This document shows positions 60,926 to 64,000 of a DNA stretch of 64,000 nucleotides, piece after piece. Location of the stretch: contig NC_088302.1 in NCBI RefSeq assembly GCF_032854445.1, positions 17,915,338-17,979,337 of the forward strand, read 5' to 3'. Source of the stretch: Liolophura sinensis (taxonomy: Eukaryota > Mollusca > Polyplacophora > Chitonida > Chitonidae). Made by a program: the position numbers and the translations under genes. Each line of letters opens with the position of its first letter. Position 1 is the first letter of the stretch. Under the pieces are notes generated by a model. It made no database searches. It saw nothing but the letters and a program-made list of their open reading frames with translations, and was not told the origin of the DNA.

Positions 60926-61266
60926 GAAGACCACAGAATAAAAATGATGAAGACCACAAATAATTATGATGAAGCCCACAAAATAATAATGATAAAGCCC
61001 AAAAAATAATAATGATAAAGCCCAAAAAATAATAATGATGAAGCCCACAAAATAATAATGATGAAGCCCACAAAATAATAATGATGAAGACCACAAAATA
61101 ATAATGGTGAAAACCACAAAATAATAATGATGAAGACCACAAAATAATAATGGTGAAAACCACAAAATAATAATGATGAAGACCACAAAATAATAATGGT
61201 GAAAACCACAAAATAATAATGATGAAAACCACAAAATAATAATGATGAAGACCACAAAATAATGAA
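60926..61266. repeat. 23-bp minisatellite with higher-order pattern
   Basis: About fourteen copies of a 23-bp unit, GATGAAGACCACAAAATAAT plus AAT, with variants GATAAAGCCCAAAAAATAAT and GGTGAAAACCACAAAATAAT. Between about 61080 and 61225 the GATGAAGACC and GGTGAAAACC variants alternate, giving a 46-bp higher-order period. Because 23 is not a multiple of three, three overlapping minus-strand frames stay open and encode rotating hydrophobic repeats; none is a gene. Confidence 0.95.
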
Positions 61267-61903
61267 AACAACTTCCACTTACATGTACAGCTTGTTAAAA
61301 GTTTCACATTGGCAACAGATTAAAAAGAACTTTTAAGCTATTTACTATAGGATCCAAAATAACAGCGAAGCCAAAATCCAAAAACATTTTAACTTTTAAA
61401 TAATGTTAAAAAAAAAAAAGATAAAAGAAACAATTAAAACCTAAGGGTGAGAACAATGTTTGAGTTAGCTAAATGAGGGGCTAGCTGAAGTGATGAGGGA
61501 AAAGTCCTTATGTATACTGTAAAAATAATTTTTGTTCAAAACTCACAGAAATAAAGGAAAAAATATGGCATCATGCAACACTGGCTTATTTTTTTGATAA
61601 GTGAGATGTACTCTTTATCAACACTAATAGGTGAGACAGGGGGCCATAGGGGCAGAGAAAAGGGTTACATATGGGTGTGAGGGGTGGACCCGCTGACTTT
61701 GGTAATGAGAGGTTTAGATGGCACTGAAATCGGTCATAGTCTTGCCAACATCACTGCTGCTTCACGTCATAAGTTTGACATAGAGCAGGCGATAAAGATC
61801 CTCCTTACACCCACAGAGATCGTTTCATATCTGTTCTCTCCGTCATTTTCACTGCTGCAGGATGTAAGGCTAATTACTGTCAATGGACCAGCCAGAGAGT
61901 GAT

Positions 61904-61905
61904 AA

Positions 61906-61950
<45 letters not shown>
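61904..61950. repeat. Poly(A) tract
   Basis: An almost pure A run interrupted once by TTT. It has no SINE or processed-gene sequence in front of it, so it is simple sequence rather than a recognisable retroposon tail. Confidence 0.93.
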
Positions 61951-61952
<2 letters not shown>

Positions 61953-63784
61953 AAAAAGGAAAATCGAATTAAGGCATTCCCTTCTGTTAGACTAACTCTT
62001 TAAGCATTTGCTGGTGGATATGAGAACTCAATTAGGAATTTTAGTGAGATTTCCACTACAGCCCATAGCAGTGTGTGTTTTTTTTTTTCCTGCTACTGTT
62101 GGGATATTATTTTTTTTGTATCTTAATGCAATCTTGAGAGACTGCAGAGCTCATTATCATGTTGATTTGTAACTTACAAGATGGTGAAAACAGTCTTGCA
62201 CTGTAAAGTATCTAGGGCTCATTTAAATCCTAAATACCCATCCTGAGATTCGCGAATTGAAACCAAGCTCACAGAACAGTGACACCAAGTGAATGTTTGC
62301 AAAAATCTTGGAAGACTGTGCTAAATCAGCCGGAAAAGCATGTCGGTTATTTACAATGTGTGCAATTTTCCACAAGATGGTAACAGACCTTAGCCGTTGA
62401 TGTCATTACATGGAAACAGCCTTAATAATCAAACGGAGAAAAACTTCTTTTCTGCAAAGTCTGAAATGATCATGATTACCCTGCCAGATGTCACAAAAGC
62501 TATGACATTTCCACTTTACTTCCCCGTTTAAGATCTAAAACCAAAGATCTGAGAAAAAAAGAAAATGAATTTTTTCTTCTCAGAAAAAAAATTTTCTAAT
62601 TTTAAATTACTGGAGTAATAAAGAGTTGGAATAAAAACTGTAGAAATACAAACAAATTCAAATCAACAGAAGATAATAATGTAAAACAAGCATAAGGCCA
62701 TAACATGTGAATGCTACTACCTTGTATTTATGGTTGGACAAACTGTATTCCTGCCTATTTGAGTCTCTTGGTTCTGTAAAATTCTTAAGCAACAAAAGCT
62801 GGAAGAATAAATATTATTTAGTGTAACTATGAAAAAGCCGTAGAATATACATGACGCTTCTTTAAACGTGTGGTCGAACAAGTTGTGGTCTGGCATATAT
62901 TTAGTTTGGTACTTAATCTTCCTGTCAAATTCTTCTAGTCACCTGTTTTCTCTTCACCACTCTTACATCCAAGAAAATAACTGCTCATTGTGACTTTTAC
63001 ATTGGATAATTATAAACAAAATTTGGCATTAGTTTTTCAAGGCAGTTGTTTTAGGCACACTGTCTGTGGCCACCTCAATTAAGCAGATTCTGTTATCTCT
63101 CAAGCCATCTCTGTTAACATCTAACATGACTATGCAGACAACTTTTGCCCATGGTGTATAAAAATGGCAGCCTAGGCCACTCAAAAGATGCGTTTGTCAC
63201 TTCTAATTCGTAGAAAAACTCAATCTTTCCGCATCTTTGGCCAATGAGCCTTTTTTCCCTGTTATTTTTCTTGGCAGCATTTCCTATCTACAACACAATC
63301 ATAAGGGTGAGTTGAGCTGAGGTACCTGCATTTGCTACACTGTTGAAAACTTAAGATAGATCTATTGTCAGTAGTTCTGCATCAAGTGCCTGACCAGACG
63401 AAATAAAGAAGCCACAAAGAAACAGATATTATATGTTCTGACAGACCACAGGATTTTTCTATTTTGATAGGACTGCTGTGCCCTCCAACCTCTGTGGGAT
63501 GAGTTATGAGGATTGTCTTTAGTACCCTAAGGAAATATGACGAACTGAATTTCACCTAAACTTTAGCTTTTTTTAAAGTGACGCATTTTGCTCGATACTG
63601 ATGACTTCATCACCCTTCTATGTGTATGGCCACTTGGGAGTTTTTTGTGAAGTTTAATTAATTTCTGACCAGAACAACTTAACGTCTGGCTTCAGAAATA
63701 TCATTTTTAAGCCTTTGTCTGCTTCCAAAAGGCAGAACAAACTTTAGGTGAAATACAGCAGCGGAGAGGTAGGTGTGGAGGAGT

Positions 63785-63803
63785 GGGGGGGGGGGGGGGG
63801 GGG
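63785..63803. repeat. G19 homopolymer
   Basis: Nineteen consecutive guanines followed by ATGG. It could form a G-quadruplex and is prone to length errors in assembly. Confidence 0.95.
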
Positions 63804-64000
63804 ATGGTCCTGAGTTGGATATTAGAAGAGGGGGTGGATTCCTCTTTTAAACATCTCTGTACTGAATATAATAAAGGACACTACTGTTCAGAATTGCAGA
63901 GCATGCTGAGAACAAGAGCCTGTGAGAAGTTACGTTTCATTGTGACACAAAGCGGCAAACAGGCCTCTTAGAGAGGCTTTCATGGAACTTGTGGTAATCT

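Larger units (their letters stand above)
61267..64000 (-). other. Upstream intron, part 7 (to right edge)
   Basis: No exon recognised, including the expected first ARID exon. Simple tracts at 61904-61950 and 63785-63803. An ATG frame at 61684-61902 is unsupported. Confidence 0.45.

Noticed and set aside
60879-61307. Three overlapping minus-strand frames resembling membrane segments
   Set aside because: The 23-bp unit rotates the frame, so all three stay open; hydrophobicity is a by-product of AT-rich repeats.

Overview
The window is animal (eukaryotic) nuclear DNA. It is AT-rich, its one recognisable gene is split into short exons with GT..AG junctions, and it carries many tRNA-derived SINEs, short inverted-repeat DNA elements and tandem arrays. 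The commonest SINE ends in a segment resembling AGTGAAATATTCTTGAGTA followed by an AAATAAATAAATA tail. I associate that type with molluscs and related lophotrochozoans such as brachiopods, so a mollusc is my best guess; the sequence alone does not prove it.

Only one gene is supported with confidence. It is the 3' half of an ARID3 (dead ringer / Bright) transcription factor on the minus strand. Four coding exons (36810-36627, 33512-33304, 31297-31058 and 25689-25586) join with matching phases into one open frame. They encode the C-terminal part of the ARID DNA-binding domain, its ARID3-specific extension, a linker, and a complete but divergent REKLES domain that ends at a stop codon. The exon for the first part of the ARID domain was not found anywhere between 36811 and 64000. 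The window's right 27 kb is therefore probably one very large upstream intron.

Layout. Positions 1-24,000 lie downstream of the gene and are repeat-dense: at least six unrelated tandem arrays (unit lengths 54, 34, 30, 26-28, 88 and 32 bp) in the first 10 kb, then degraded and intact SINEs, a family of palindromic MITE-like elements, and a foldback element with 55-bp inverted arms. Positions 24,000-25,600 hold the probable 3' UTR. Positions 25,690-36,626 hold three introns. Positions 36,811-64,000 are the presumed 5' intron: repeat-poor, with two SINE insertions bounded by clear target-site duplications, simple repeats, a 23-bp minisatellite, and several complex non-coding blocks with homeodomain-, POU-, AP-1- and CRE-like sites that look like candidate regulatory elements.

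No rRNA, stand-alone tRNA, CRISPR array, operon or prokaryotic gene was seen. Most open reading frames in the left third are by-products of tandem repeats. I did not find a clearly new protein system. The most unusual items are the cluster of tandem arrays, the foldback and palindromic elements, the divergent REKLES domain, and a phase-compatible alternative last exon that would remove half of that domain.
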